Part shown: positions 7,794-17,900 of the stretch, piece by piece
Layout of the letters: each line of letters begins with the position of its first letter
Numbering within the stretch: position 1 is the stretch's first letter
DNA from: Teredinibacter franksiae
GTDB taxonomy: Bacteria; Pseudomonadota; Gammaproteobacteria; Pseudomonadales; Cellvibrionaceae
Reading direction: 5' to 3'
DNA: 64,000 bases
NCBI RefSeq assembly: GCF_014218805.1
Contig: NZ_JACJUV010000001.1
Span: 3,670,501 to 3,734,500 of the forward strand
Notes under the pieces: generated by a model
What the model was told of the DNA's origin: nothing
Databases searched by the model: none
The model's input: the letters and a program-made list of their open reading frames with translations, nothing else
Translations under genes and position numbers: made by a program

Positions 7794-9044
7794 ATGTTTC
7801 AGCTTACCCGAACTCAGGGCGGTGACCGCAGGCAAATTTTGCGGGGCATGCTGTGGCTGCGAGTAATTGCCTTGGTGGGGGCGTTCTCCATGCTGGCTAT
7901 GTTCCAGTTGGCTTTAGCGAGGGAATTAGACTATCCGTTGCTTTACAGTATTGCCTTTGCTGCCGTGGCCTATACGATTGCGAGTTTTTTGCGGTTGCGC
8001 AGTGGCCTACCGGTTACCGACCTGGAGTTACTGGTACATTTGCTCATGGATGCGTTAATCCTACTGGTGTTGGTGGCGTTTTCTGGGAGGGCAACTAATC
8101 CGTTTATATACTACCTGTTGGTATTGGTTGCCGTTAGCGGGACTATTTTTACCCGTAAAGTAAGCTGGGCTTTTGCTGCGCTGGCCGTTGTGGCTTATAC
8201 GATGTTGTTGTATTTCGACCTCGAGGCGCACATACATCACCTGTTTAGTGATTTTCAGTTACACCTTATTGGCATGTGGGTGAACTTTGTTGCTAGTACA
8301 CTGTTGATGAATTTCTTTGTGTCCTCTCTGGCAACGGCTCTGCGGGACAGAGAGGTGCGTTTAGCGCATGCCCGCGAGCAAACGCTGAAAAACGAACAGT
8401 TAATTGGTATTGGTACCTTGGCCGCATCCACTGTTCACGCGCTGGGAACGCCTTTGTCGACAATGGCGGTCATGTTGGGGGAAATGCGGGCCGAACAGGA
8501 TGAAACCGAGGATATAGAGCTGCTGCTGGGCCAGGTCGATCGGTGCAAGAGTACGTTGGGGAGGTTGTCTCAGCTTGCGGGTGCCGAAGATCAGAGCGAA
8601 ACGCTGTTGGTAAAAGCGCTGGTAGAACAGCTACAGGAGCACTACTTTTTAGCAAATCCTGCGGTTATGCCCACATTTAACCTCGACGGGAGTGCCGCTG
8701 ACGTAAGACTGCATAGCAGCCTTTCCTTACCCTATGCGCTCATCAACCTGATTGATAACGCTATACGTGCAGCCCGAAAACGGGTGAGTGTGAATGTGAA
8801 TGCTTCTGAGGATGGAGTACATGTCGCCATTGTGGACGACGGTGCGGGGGTGCCTGAAGCGCTAGTCGAAAATTTCGGCATGCCCACCCTGTCGCGTCAG
8901 CAGGGTGGCCTTGGCATTGGTATTTTTTTGGCAAACACCACCATTGATAAGTTGGGCGGTAAAATTATGTTGTTCAACCCTGGTGAGAGTCGAAGCGGTA
9001 ACACAACGGTGTTGGTGGAATTAGCGCGAGCTGGAGAGGCGTGA
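7794..9044 (+). CDS. regB: RegB/PrrB-type redox sensor histidine kinase
   Basis: Inner-membrane kinase that senses redox/quinone state and phosphorylates RegA. Six hydrophobic segments occupy residues 18-180 and include GRATNPF (98-104), the RegB quinone/redox signature. The H-box has His215 (STVHALGTPLSTM), and QVDRCKSTLGRL holds Cys251 at the position of the redox-active cysteine of RegB. The ATP-binding domain has the N-box (NLIDNAIRAA), G1 (DDGAGVP) and G2 (GGLGIGIFLA). ATG 7794 is used; an in-frame GTG at 7785 is equally possible because neither has a good ribosome-binding site. The stop overlaps the start of regA. The Pseudomonas counterpart is called RoxS. Confidence 0.9.
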   Translation: MFQLTRTQGGDRRQILRGMLWLRVIALVGAFSMLAMFQLALARELDYPLLYSIAFAAVAYTIASFLRLRSGLPVTDLELLVHLLMDALILLVLVAFSGRATNPFIYYLLVLVAVSGTIFTRKVSWAFAALAVVAYTMLLYFDLEAHIHHLFSDFQLHLIGMWVNFVASTLLMNFFVSSLATALRDREVRLAHAREQTLKNEQLIGIGTLAASTVHALGTPLSTMAVMLGEMRAEQDETEDIELLLGQVDRCKSTLGRLSQLAGAEDQSETLLVKALVEQLQEHYFLANPAVMPTFNLDGSAADVRLHSSLSLPYALINLIDNAIRAARKRVSVNVNASEDGVHVAIVDDGAGVPEALVENFGMPTLSRQQGGLGIGIFLANTTIDKLGGKIMLFNPGESRSGNTTVLVELARAGEA

Positions 9045-9586
9045 TGGAACTTGATTTGGACCGTTTTTTTTATATTGAAGACGATGATGTCCTGGCTAGG
9101 GTGACAACCGCTGCGCTGACAAAAAGAGGGTATACAGTAGAGCATTTCCCCTCTATTGCGCTGGCGCGGGCTTGTCATTATCTGGACGAATTTGACTATG
9201 CTTTATTGGATCTAAAACTGGACGACGGTAATGCCATGTCACTTATTGAATTGTTGGTTAAGGCTAATCCGCAGATGCAGGTGCTGGTACTAACCGGCTA
9301 TGCCAGTATTGCCACAGCGGTGCAGGCGGTAAAAATGGGGGCTACAAATTATCTGGCAAAACCAGCAACGGTCGATGAAATTTTACGCGCGCTAGACCCT
9401 GAAGATACGAACGTTTTGGATCTACCGCAAGGTGAGAGTGAAATGTCTTTGCGTCGTCGGGAGTGGGAGACTATCCAGACAGCCCTCATGGCTAACGATG
9501 GCAATATTTCGGCTACCGCACGTCAACTCAAAATGCACCGCCGTACCCTGCAGCGAAAATTGCAAAAAAAACCCGTTATGGAATAG
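9044..9586 (+). CDS. regA: RegA/PrrA-type response regulator
   Basis: A 180-residue DNA-binding response regulator that controls respiratory and redox genes. The receiver has acidic residues in YIEDDDV, phosphoacceptor Asp56 (LLDLKLDDG), and the highly conserved LTGYASIATAVQAVKMGA and NYLAKPA segments typical of RegA. The C-terminal Fis-type helix-turn-helix (GNISATARQLKMHRRTLQRKL) is almost identical to family members. ATG 9044 overlaps the last base of the regB stop (TGATG), after a GGAGAGG ribosome-binding site, indicating translational coupling. The cognate kinase is the gene directly upstream. Confidence 0.93.
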   Translation: MELDLDRFFYIEDDDVLARVTTAALTKRGYTVEHFPSIALARACHYLDEFDYALLDLKLDDGNAMSLIELLVKANPQMQVLVLTGYASIATAVQAVKMGATNYLAKPATVDEILRALDPEDTNVLDLPQGESEMSLRRREWETIQTALMANDGNISATARQLKMHRRTLQRKLQKKPVME

Positions 9587-9666
9587 CGCTGTTGTTTATA
9601 TTTCAGCTACGTACGCCATAGTAGTATTACCCCCTTATTCTCTCCCGCCGTATAAACGGAATCCTC

Positions 9667-11001
9667 ATGCAGGCTAAATTTACTGAAGGCTCTATCTTTC
9701 GGCACGTTTGTGTCATGACGTTTGCGTCGACGGCAGGGCTATTGTCGCTATTTCTCGTAGACTTGGTGGACATGTATTGGCTGAGCCTGCTGGGTATTGT
9801 CGAATTGGCCGCGGCTATCGGGTATGCAGGGTCTATCCTGTTTTTCACCTTATCATTTGCCATCGGCCTATCAATTGGTTGTAGCGCCATGGTTTCTCAT
9901 GCCGTAGGCGGTGGCGACAAGGGGGAAACCGCGCAGTTAATCGGTAACCTGTTTCTAACTATATTCACGGTTAGTTTGGTTGTTTCGCTAGTAGCGCTAA
10001 TCTATGCGCCTTGGTTTTTGACAAAGTTAGGGGCTGAAGGGGCTGCGTTTGATTTCGCTCTTTCCTATTTGCGCATTGTTTTACCTAGCCTGTCGATAAT
10101 GTCGGTTGCCATGGCAACCGGAGGTGTTTTACGTGCGTTGGGCCACGCCAAGGAATCAATGTACCTCACTTTGTTTGGCGGCCTTGTGAACGCAGTATTG
10201 GACCCTATTCTTATTTTTTGGGTGGGGTGGGGCATTGAAGGTGCGGCTGTAGCGACGGTGTTGGCCCGAGTAGCGATGGTAACCTATGGTTTCTACCGAG
10301 TGGCGGGTGCTTATCAACTTCTGCGTATGCCGAAGATGTCTAGATTGCTTGCCGACATCCGCGAATATTTTGCAACAGCACTTCCTGCCGTTTTGACCAA
10401 CCTAGCAACGCCTATAGGCGTCGCCTATGTGACGGCTACCATGGCTCAGTTTGGCGATGGTGCGGTTGCCGGTAATACTATTATCAGCAAGTTACAGCCG
10501 CTGGCATTTGCGGGCTTGTTTGCGCTTTCGGGTTCTGTAGGGCCTATAGCCGGGCAAAACTTCGGTGCAGGAAAAATAGACAGAGTTATGGAAACCCTAA
10601 GCAGCAGCATCAAATTTATTGCCGTTTATTCTATAGTGGCTTGCTTAGTACTACTGACATTAACCGATGTTTTGATTTGGGCGTTCAAGGTGAAGGATGA
10701 AGCCGCAAGGTTAATTCGCTGGTTCTGTTACGGACTTAGCAGCATGTTTTTCTTCTCTGGTATAACCTTCGTTACCAACGCACTTTTTAATAATTTGCGC
10801 TTGGCTCATTGGGCGACCCTGTTTAACTTTTTTAGAGCAACCGTATTTACCATTCCATTTGTGCTATTTGGCGCAAAGTGGGGCGGGCCGGTTGGTATTA
10901 TGGTTGGCCTCTATATTGGCGCAGTGTTGGTGGCATTGGCTGGATTATTGATGGCGGTATACAAAATTCGCCAGCTGCCAGTTCAAGATAAAGTGGTTTA
11001 A
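9667..11001 (+). CDS. MATE-family multidrug/metabolite exporter
   Basis: A 444-residue inner-membrane protein with twelve hydrophobic helices in two similar halves, the MATE arrangement. It exports drugs or metabolites using Na+ or H+ gradients. Typical segments: FRHVCVMTFASTAGLLSLFLVDLVDMYWLS at the start (no cleavable signal), ALGHAKESMYLTLFGGLVNAVLDPILIF in the middle (the conserved N-x-x-LDPxLIF) and GPIAGQNFGAGKIDRVMETL in the second half. It is separated from regA by 80 bases and from the next porin-like gene by 38 bases, so it may be co-transcribed with the latter. Substrate cannot be told. Confidence 0.9.
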   Translation: MQAKFTEGSIFRHVCVMTFASTAGLLSLFLVDLVDMYWLSLLGIVELAAAIGYAGSILFFTLSFAIGLSIGCSAMVSHAVGGGDKGETAQLIGNLFLTIFTVSLVVSLVALIYAPWFLTKLGAEGAAFDFALSYLRIVLPSLSIMSVAMATGGVLRALGHAKESMYLTLFGGLVNAVLDPILIFWVGWGIEGAAVATVLARVAMVTYGFYRVAGAYQLLRMPKMSRLLADIREYFATALPAVLTNLATPIGVAYVTATMAQFGDGAVAGNTIISKLQPLAFAGLFALSGSVGPIAGQNFGAGKIDRVMETLSSSIKFIAVYSIVACLVLLTLTDVLIWAFKVKDEAARLIRWFCYGLSSMFFFSGITFVTNALFNNLRLAHWATLFNFFRATVFTIPFVLFGAKWGGPVGIMVGLYIGAVLVALAGLLMAVYKIRQLPVQDKVV

Positions 11002-11038
11002 AGAATTGATTCAAGAAAAATGATAGTGGAGTGAAATA

Positions 11039-11761
11039 ATGAAAAAAGCAGTGGCAATAATGTGTTTAGGCTTGTCTCTTAGTAGTGCACAGGTGCTTGC
11101 CGGTTCATATCAAGCGGAAGTTAATGGCGAATTAGCCCGAGTTGGTGTAGATGAGGGCAGTGACGGCACATTGTTTGCGGTGGGCGGTGAGTTCCATTTT
11201 TCACCTGTTGATACGTCGAATAAACCTTTAGCTGAAGCGGCGTTTCTTAACCGTTCTTCCAATATCAATGCCCAGATATTCGACAACGGCGGGACTGATG
11301 TAGCGTATACGCAATTGGGCGGCGAAGTGTATATTCCGAACTCTATTGTATATGTGGGCGTAGATTACACGCGCTGGGATATCGGTGGTGAAAGCGATGG
11401 CCGTATTTCAATTACGGGAGGGCTAACACCGATGCACGGGTTGTTGGTAACCACTACCTATGTTGAAGACGAAGGCTACGACCTGAACCTTTCGGCCAAA
11501 TATGTTACTAACCTTGCTGATCATGCCGTGAGCTTTAACGGCAGCTTTATCAATGATGATAACAATACATTAATTGCGGGTATGGATTTTTATGTAAGCA
11601 GAGCGACGAGCCTAGGTTTTGAATTGGTCGACACAGGTGCAAATACTCAATATACCTTGCGCGGCAAGCATTTCTTCACCCCGGATGCCTATGTGGGAGC
11701 CTATTTTTCCGATGGCGATGAGTCAAACACCTTTGGTGTTTTGGGTGGGTTAAGGTTCTAA
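11039..11761 (+). CDS. Putative outer-membrane beta-barrel (porin-like) protein
   Basis: A 240-residue exported protein. A Sec signal peptide (residues 1-22, ending VLAGSYQAE, AxG-type cleavage) precedes alternating hydrophobic/polar strands typical of small barrels, and the chain ends in GVLGGLRF with the terminal Phe required for BAM recognition. It resembles the putative porin family found in Shewanella and related genera, but I do not assign a specific function. A good ribosome-binding site (AGTGGAGTG) lies 8 bases upstream. It ends just before a strong terminator. It may be co-transcribed with the MATE gene. Confidence 0.7.
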   Translation: MKKAVAIMCLGLSLSSAQVLAGSYQAEVNGELARVGVDEGSDGTLFAVGGEFHFSPVDTSNKPLAEAAFLNRSSNINAQIFDNGGTDVAYTQLGGEVYIPNSIVYVGVDYTRWDIGGESDGRISITGGLTPMHGLLVTTTYVEDEGYDLNLSAKYVTNLADHAVSFNGSFINDDNNTLIAGMDFYVSRATSLGFELVDTGANTQYTLRGKHFFTPDAYVGAYFSDGDESNTFGVLGGLRF

Positions 11762-11770
11762 AATGGTAGC

Positions 11771-11800
11771 GATTGCTGGTGGCACACCAGCAATCTTTCT
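11771..11800 (+). terminator. Intrinsic terminator after the porin-like gene
   Basis: GATTGCTGGTG (11771-11781), loop GCA, CACCAGCAATC (11785-11795), an 11-bp perfect stem followed by TTTCTT. It separates the porin-like gene from the convergent acr3 gene. Confidence 0.85.
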
Positions 11801-11842
11801 TGGTTGGCAGGAGGTCTAGTATAGCAATTTCAAAATCAACCT

Positions 11843-12859
11843 TCATTCAAACCAATGGCGAGTTCGATTGGCAAAAGCTACCAGCGAGAGCATTACAGGT
11901 ACTTCGACCAGTACACCCACCACCGTCGCTAAAGCCGCGCCAGACTGTAATCCAAAGAGTGAGATAGCAACGGCAACGGCAAGCTCAAAGAAGTTTGATG
12001 TACCAATCATGCAGGCCGGAGCGGCGATGTTGTGAGGTAGTTTTAGCGCTTTGGCTGCGGCGTAGGCAATGGCGAATATGCCGTACGTCTGTATGAGCAG
12101 GGGGATCGCAATTAAAACAATTGCCAAAGGTTTTTGTAGTATCACTTCGGCCTGAAAGCCAAACAGTAGTACTACGGTGGCCAATAAACCAATGATGGAC
12201 CAGGGTTTTAGCTTGCTTACCAGGGCGTTAACTTCATGATGGTCCGATGATTTGTCTAGTAGCTTGCGGGTGAAAAGCCCGGCTAGAAGCGGGAGCAGAA
12301 CATACAGAAGTACAGATAGTAGTAAGGTTTCCCAGGGAACTTGTATGTTGGTAATACCCAGTAATAATGCGGCGAGCGGGGCGAACGCAAATATCATAAT
12401 AATATCGTTCACCGATACTTGCACTAAGGTGTAATTGGGGTCGCCTTTGGTTAATTGGCTCCAAACAAATACCATCGCGGTGCAGGGCGCTACGCCCAAT
12501 AAAATCATGCCCGCGATATATTCGTTAGCCGTTTGCGGGTCTACTAGGTGTGCGAAAAACACACGAAAAAATAGCCAGCCCAAAGCGGCCATAGTGAAGG
12601 GCTTAACTAGCCAGTTTATTATCAAGGTTAAAGCCAGCCCCTTGGGCTTTTTGCCAATATCCTTAATCGATGAAAAGTCGACCTGTATCATCATCGGGTA
12701 AATCATAATCCAGATAAAAACAGCGACTGGCAGGTTTACGTGAGCGACCTCTAGTGCAGCAAACACCTGGAAGATTCCAGGGGCCAAATTGCCAAGGGTG
12801 ACGCCGATTAATATGCATAGGCCTACCCAGACTGTTAGGTAACGCTCAAAAATACCCAT
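11843..12859 (-). CDS. acr3: Arsenite efflux permease, ACR3 family
   Basis: A 338-residue inner-membrane transporter with about ten helices, exporting As(III). Recognised by the ACR3 hallmarks [22 protein letters not shown] near residues 53-75, the [24 protein letters not shown] block containing the conserved thiolate Cys and nearby residues, [14 protein letters not shown], and [24 protein letters not shown] in the last third. Last gene of the arsR-arsC-acr3 operon: its ATG overlaps the arsC stop by one base (TAATG). Together the operon reduces arsenate to arsenite and exports it. Confidence 0.93.
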   Translation of the reverse strand: MGIFERYLTVWVGLCILIGVTLGNLAPGIFQVFAALEVAHVNLPVAVFIWIMIYPMMIQVDFSSIKDIGKKPKGLALTLIINWLVKPFTMAALGWLFFRVFFAHLVDPQTANEYIAGMILLGVAPCTAMVFVWSQLTKGDPNYTLVQVSVNDIIMIFAFAPLAALLLGITNIQVPWETLLLSVLLYVLLPLLAGLFTRKLLDKSSDHHEVNALVSKLKPWSIIGLLATVVLLFGFQAEVILQKPLAIVLIAIPLLIQTYGIFAIAYAAAKALKLPHNIAAPACMIGTSNFFELAVAVAISLFGLQSGAALATVVGVLVEVPVMLSLVAFANRTRHWFE

Positions 12860-13332
12860 TAGTTTTCGCCTCCAATTTTAGTCAGTGCAGAATCTAGTTG
12901 AATTCGGTTTAGCTTGGTAATATCGAGTTTAAGCAGTTCTGAAACACGGGTTTCTATGGTTTTCATAAGGGCATAGAACGCGGTACGCTTTTTCTCTTCG
13001 CTACATTCCAGCTTGGATGGATCGGGTAGCCGCCAGTGAACGACTAGCGACTGGCCGAACCACGCGGGGCAAGTTTCTTTTGCTGCGCTGTCACACACGG
13101 TAAAGACTACATCCGGTGCGAAGGCTTCGTGTTCATCCCATGACTGGCTTTGCAAACCATCGGTACTAATGCCTTGTTCCTGCAAATATTTCAACGACAG
13201 CGGGTGCACTTCACCTGTCGGCGAGCTGCCGGCACTGCGGGCTATTATTTTGCCATTGCTCAGGTGGTTGGTAATGGCTTCTGCCAATATGCTGCGGCAG
13301 CGGTTGTGGGTACAAATAAACAGAACTTTCAT
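12859..13332 (-). CDS. arsC: Arsenate reductase, low-molecular-weight phosphatase (thioredoxin-coupled) type
   Basis: A 157-residue cytoplasmic enzyme reducing As(V) to As(III). It starts [14 protein letters not shown]: the Cys7-X5-Arg13 P-loop of the LMW-PTPase fold. Cys80 (FTVCDSAA) and Cys88 (ETCP) are at the positions of the second and third cysteines of the thioredoxin-linked ArsC triad, and the loop DPSKLEC follows with the general acid Asp. It lies between arsR (28 bases upstream) and acr3 (one-base overlap), so the three are one operon. Confidence 0.92.
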   Translation of the reverse strand: MKVLFICTHNRCRSILAEAITNHLSNGKIIARSAGSSPTGEVHPLSLKYLQEQGISTDGLQSQSWDEHEAFAPDVVFTVCDSAAKETCPAWFGQSLVVHWRLPDPSKLECSEEKKRTAFYALMKTIETRVSELLKLDITKLNRIQLDSALTKIGGEN

Positions 13333-13360
13333 AGGAACCTTTTTTCGAATAGCGCTGAAT

Positions 13361-13693
13361 TTAACAGCGATTTAACACGCGCTTATTGACGCTAAGTTTA
13401 CGGGTAAGGCGCTCGACCCTGTCGAATTCTGCCTCGCCAGCATGGCGAACAATGGCTTGCGCCCATACTGGAAGCTGGGGGTGAAGCCGGTAAAATACCC
13501 ATTGCTCATGTCGGCGGTCGGCCAATACGCCGCACTTACGCAGTTGCGCTAAGTGGCGAGATATCTTGGGTTGACTCTCGTCTAGCAGCAACATTAATTC
13601 GCACACGCACAGCTCCCCCTGCCGCGCAATTAACAGGGTGGAAAGCTGCCGGGTTTCATCAGCAAAACATTTGAACAGGCTGAGGGGTGTCAT
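13361..13693 (-). CDS. arsR: ArsR-family arsenic-responsive repressor
   Basis: A 110-residue winged-helix SmtB/ArsR repressor that leaves DNA when As(III) binds. The metal site ELCVCEL (Cys29, Cys31) is the classic ELCVC motif on helix 3. It is followed by the recognition region LDESQPKISRHLAQLRKCGVLADRRHEQWVFYRL. First gene of the ars operon, beginning 36 bases from the inverted repeat at 13729-13748, its probable operator. Confidence 0.92.
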   Translation of the reverse strand: MTPLSLFKCFADETRQLSTLLIARQGELCVCELMLLLDESQPKISRHLAQLRKCGVLADRRHEQWVFYRLHPQLPVWAQAIVRHAGEAEFDRVERLTRKLSVNKRVLNRC

Positions 13694-13728
13694 TAAAAGC
13701 CGTCGATAGCGTATTGTTGGTGGTTAGT

Positions 13729-13748
13729 ATATACGTTTTTTCGTATAT
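13729..13748. promoter_or_regulatory. Putative ArsR operator
   Basis: ATATACG (13729-13735), six T, CGTATAT (13742-13748): a perfect 7-bp inverted repeat 36 bases before arsR. Position and symmetry fit an ArsR binding site overlapping the ars promoter. Binding itself is inferred. Confidence 0.7.
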
Positions 13749-14250
13749 GCGTGTGCGGTTTGTAGGCCTTAGGCAGATCGGTGACTGGATGAATAAGTTT
13801 TGCGTATAAAGTATGTAAGATGAATTTGTTGTGTTGCTGAAAAAGTGTGAAATTCACACTGTACAAGCTGTAGGGCCCAGATCTGTGGCTTGGTTAACGC
13901 TTTTAGGGCGCTCGTATTCAGCGTGGCTCGGCCTTGGTGTTTATAGATAATAAGAATTTTTTCCACAACCATGGCAGTTGTGGTAAGTTATTGTAACGGT
14001 GAGCGCCACGTAACATAAAAATCAAGCGCGCTCCTATATTTGGGCTTGGCCTTGTTGATTGAACGCCTTACGGAATCCAGTCCACCGAAGGTGGTTTCGT
14101 CAGTGAAATAGGCCTACTTAAATAATAAAAACAGCGCTCATTACCTTTCTTCTGGCAGGTTGCTTCCTTCCTTTTTCACTATTGGGATGATGTTAATTCC
14201 TGTCTTTGGTGTCCCGAGTGCTCCACGATTTTTGGCCTTTGGAGCTCAGT
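13749..14250. other. Intergenic region between ars operon and DUF4956 operon, with palindromic operator-like site
   Basis: No gene supported; a 67-codon minus-strand frame here has no family look. The notable item is AGTGTGAA-A-TTCACACT (13844-13860), a 17-base palindrome with one central unpaired base. It has the form of a transcription-factor operator, but its half-site spacing is too short for CRP (TGTGA, 3 bases, TCACA). A small CCACC-GAA-GGTGG hairpin lies at 14082-14094. Both would act on the downstream DUF4956/CotH/VTC operon. Confidence 0.45.
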
Positions 14251-14919
14251 ATGCAAGCTTTACTTAATCAGTTAGTGGAATATTCAGATTTTGCTTATGC
14301 CATGGCGCTTTCTGGCATTCTCCCCATCATTGTCGGCATGGTATATAAAAAGTACGGTAGCTCTGTCTCCAACAGAACGGTGTTTGCTCGTAATTTTCTT
14401 ATCATCACAATGTCTACCACATTAATTATTATAGTGGTTAAATCTTCCATCGCTCTATCACTCGGTCTAGTGGGAGCTTTGTCGATTGTGCGTTTCAGGG
14501 CGGCGATTAAAGAGCCTGAAGAAATTGCCTACTTGTTCTTTATTATTGCCATTGGCATTGGCCTAGGTGCCTTTCAGTTCGTCATCATTTTGGTTGCTAT
14601 CCCGTTTATTATTGGGCTGATAATTTTGCGCGCTCATATAGGTGGCAAGGTGAATAAGACCACGCCCATGGGCAACTACAATATTAATGTTATTAGTAAG
14701 CTGGCAAAAACCGCTGGTGTTGGCCCCATCAGTAATATTGTTAAAGAGCACACCACTAAGGCTGAGCTAAAGCATTATTCAGAAGATGAGCAATCAACTT
14801 CTATGCTGTTTTTTGCTGATATTTCGAGTTTGGAAAAGCTTGATGGATTTCGCAAATTATTGGTTGAGTATGAGCCTGGTATTGCTATCGATGTGGTAGC
14901 GAATCGCGAAATTAGCTAA
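14251..14919 (+). CDS. DUF4956 integral membrane protein
   Basis: A 222-residue membrane protein. Helices lie at about residues 12-30, 45-66, 70-80 and 95-135; the signature stretch is IALSLGLVGALSIVRFRAAIKEPEEIAYLF, diagnostic of DUF4956, followed by a soluble C-terminal domain of about 80 residues. DUF4956 proteins have no established activity but regularly neighbour VTC-domain polyphosphate polymerases and CotH-type proteins, exactly as here. ATG 14251 is chosen over an upstream GTG (14206) because GGAGCTCAG lies immediately upstream. First gene of a five-gene operon, 13 bases before the CotH gene, whose GGAGG ribosome-binding site directly follows this stop codon. Confidence 0.85.
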   Translation: MQALLNQLVEYSDFAYAMALSGILPIIVGMVYKKYGSSVSNRTVFARNFLIITMSTTLIIIVVKSSIALSLGLVGALSIVRFRAAIKEPEEIAYLFFIIAIGIGLGAFQFVIILVAIPFIIGLIILRAHIGGKVNKTTPMGNYNINVISKLAKTAGVGPISNIVKEHTTKAELKHYSEDEQSTSMLFFADISSLEKLDGFRKLLVEYEPGIAIDVVANREIS

Positions 14920-14932
14920 CGGAGGCATTGCC

Positions 14933-17900
14933 ATGATGGCCTCTAACGCCACAGAAAAAACGCAGAGGGTATCCCTTGTTGCGGCCCTATCTATTGTTGT
15001 TGCATTGCTTGCGGTGGCTATAGTCGCACTAGTGCTGCGCGAACTGCTCTCCTCGCCAGATGCCAGCGTCGTTATCGAAGAAGGAGGGGGGCGGTATACC
15101 GGTCACGCTTATGTCGATCGTACTTTAAAGCTCAGTCGTACAGTTTACAACGGTTCGGAAATAAAGTTAAAAATTGGTCATGTAATTTACAATAACCATA
15201 TTAGGCTAAATGTACCCGGAGCAAAGGAATACAGCGTTTCGTTTTTTAATAATAAGGATTTTATAGAATCGACGAAGTTTACTGCCCATAAAAACACCTT
15301 TAAAGTTACAGAGTTCGGCTATTTGCTTGAGGTTCCTGAGCGTGTGAGAGCGTTAGGTTTTGATGAGGTTATCGTCAGACCTAACTTCCAGTTCGACTTG
15401 AAAGTCTCCTTTGATGAGAGCGACCAGGTAAACATTGATCGCGGCTCCAAGCGAGTGACTATCCCGCAATTTATTTCAGAGCTGCCCAAAGATTATGTGG
15501 CGATTTTTTCCATTAAGGATGAGGGTACGCGCCATTTAAGCGATGAGCATAGAGATCAGCTCGCGAAAATGGGTTCAAAAATTAAAGACATTCGTTACCG
15601 CGGCTCGTGGGCTGCGATATGGCAAAATAATCGCCCACTGGCCGAAGATATTGGGTTGCCCAAAAAAATGGCGGAAATCGATGGTGCTAGTGTTGCAGCA
15701 CTTAAGCCGCTTCTTAAAGAGAAGGGTGTGAAACTTCTTGTGCAATCGGCGGGTTTTCAGGCCGGAAATGTTTCTCGCATCGTTATGAATGAAAAAGACC
15801 TTTCGCGAGACCGGCGCGGAATCAATATTGTCGTTTTAGATAATCATTTAAATACGGTTGCTTCTCTTACTGCCGATACATATTCAAAGGAAACGTTCTC
15901 GGTACCGAAATCGCTTAAACTCCATGCCAGTAGCTACGAAAGAATAAGTCTTGGCGAGGTTATGGCCAGCGTACCGAAAGATTTTTATACGCTTTTGGTT
16001 TCTAAGGGGCAGTACGTTCGTGCTCTCTCTGAGGGTAGTACAGAGTACTTTTCAGCGCTGGGTTCTACATTTGCGCAAGCGAAATCTGGTGAGTCTTATG
16101 TAGGGGTTTTCCGTGCAGGTAAAGTGTTAAGTGAAAAACTTGGGAAAGGTGGCCAAGCGTTGTCCTTGTTTGAGGTGCCCGAAATCAGTGAGGCTGCACA
16201 CAAAGCCAAAATGCCTGTCAGTTTGGTCTCCACAGCTGACGAGAGAGGAATGGCAGCCATTTATATTCAAGGCGAGGATGCCGCAGCCAATTCACCGGGA
16301 GTGAATATGGTGGTGTTAAGCCCTCAATTTGAAATCATTTCTCATCGTAGCTTTAATACTATTGTTAGCGATGATCATCGCAATATAACCCTGCTGGAAT
16401 CCTTTCCCCAGAAAGAATTAAAAACTGTGGCTGCGAAATCTGCGGCGCTTACTGAAGATAAGTTGCGCTTTACGATAAAGCCCAAGCACTACCAGCAACT
16501 GGTGGCCTTACGTGATGAAGCAATGTCGAGGGGGGGAGTTAAAGATGCGAGCAAGAAAAGCGTGCCAGCCAAACTCGATTTTCAGGGCGAGACCTATAAA
16601 GTTGACATGCGTTTTAAGGGTGACTGGTTAGACCATTTGGATACTGCACGCTGGTCGTACCGAGTTAATATGAAGGGCGCTAAGACTTTAATGGGAATGA
16701 AGCGGTTTTCTATTCAAACGCCGGGAACGCGTTCTCATATGTTCGAGTGGATTGTCCATGAGGTGTTTCGTCGGGAAGGTGGCATAACGCCGCGCTACGA
16801 TTTTGTTCCCGTTGATATTAACAATAAGGGCTTTGGTGTTTATGCTCTGGAGGAGCATTTCGGAAAGCGTTTGATTGAATTTCATGGGCGGAAGGAAGGG
16901 CCCATTTTGAAGTTTGATGAATCTGTTTTGTTTAAGTCAGCCGATGTTTTTGACGATGCCTTGGAAGATGGCGGTAGTTTTGATAATACGATAAAAACGT
17001 TGCTGAATTCAGATATAGACGTGTTCCAGACGAGTAAAACGTTGGAAGCTGATAATCTTCGAGAAAATTACCGTCGTGGTTATGCGCTGCTTGATGGTTT
17101 TAGAAAGAAGACGATGAAGCCTGGTGATGTGTTTGATATTGACGCCTTTGCGCGCTTTGTGTCCGTTACAGATATATTTCAGTCATGGCATGCGTTGCGC
17201 TGGCATAATCTACGCTTCTACTACAATCCAATAATTGATCGTCTTGAGCCTATTCTTTTTGATGCAGACAGACGAGGTGGATCCCAAAGGCTGCATTACT
17301 TTACCCGAAATCAAGACGAAATATTGGAATTGATGTTTAGCGATGATGAGTTTACGGCAAAATACTTTGCTAGGTTGGAAAAGCTTTCAGATCCCGATTA
17401 TTTTACTGAATTTCGCAACGATTATGCCGATGAGCTTAGTCATAAGAACAAGCTCCTGTCAGAAAATGGTGGCGATTATAAAATAAAATGGGAAGCGCTC
17501 AGTCGTAGGCAAGAGGTGATTCGTAACACGTTCTATGGTGGCAAGCCTTTGGATGCCATGGTATATCGTTTGCGGCCGGGCAAGCTGGACTTGGTGTTTG
17601 AGAATGACCTAGATGTGCCTTTTGAAATTAGAGGGCTGCGTATGGGTAGCAAGGAATATGCTCCAGCAAGATCGGGCGCCACCGTTAAAGCGAAAGGTAA
17701 AGGTGTACGGATTCGTTTTGCTATTGGTGCCGCCGACCTAGATTTGAGCAGCGAACCGATGCTGATCGATTACCGAGTACCTGGAACCTCCAAGTGGCGA
17801 GAATTGCAGGTTTTGCCTTTCAAAAACCCGCTAGCTGAGGTGGGCTTGAACGGTTTTGTTCGCAGCCCGGAAGCGGTTCTTCAGCGACCGTTTATTAAGC

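Noticed and set aside
13769-13972. 67-codon minus-strand frame between arsR and DUF4956
   Set aside because: No family look, no ribosome-binding site, and it overlaps the palindromic site; likely chance.
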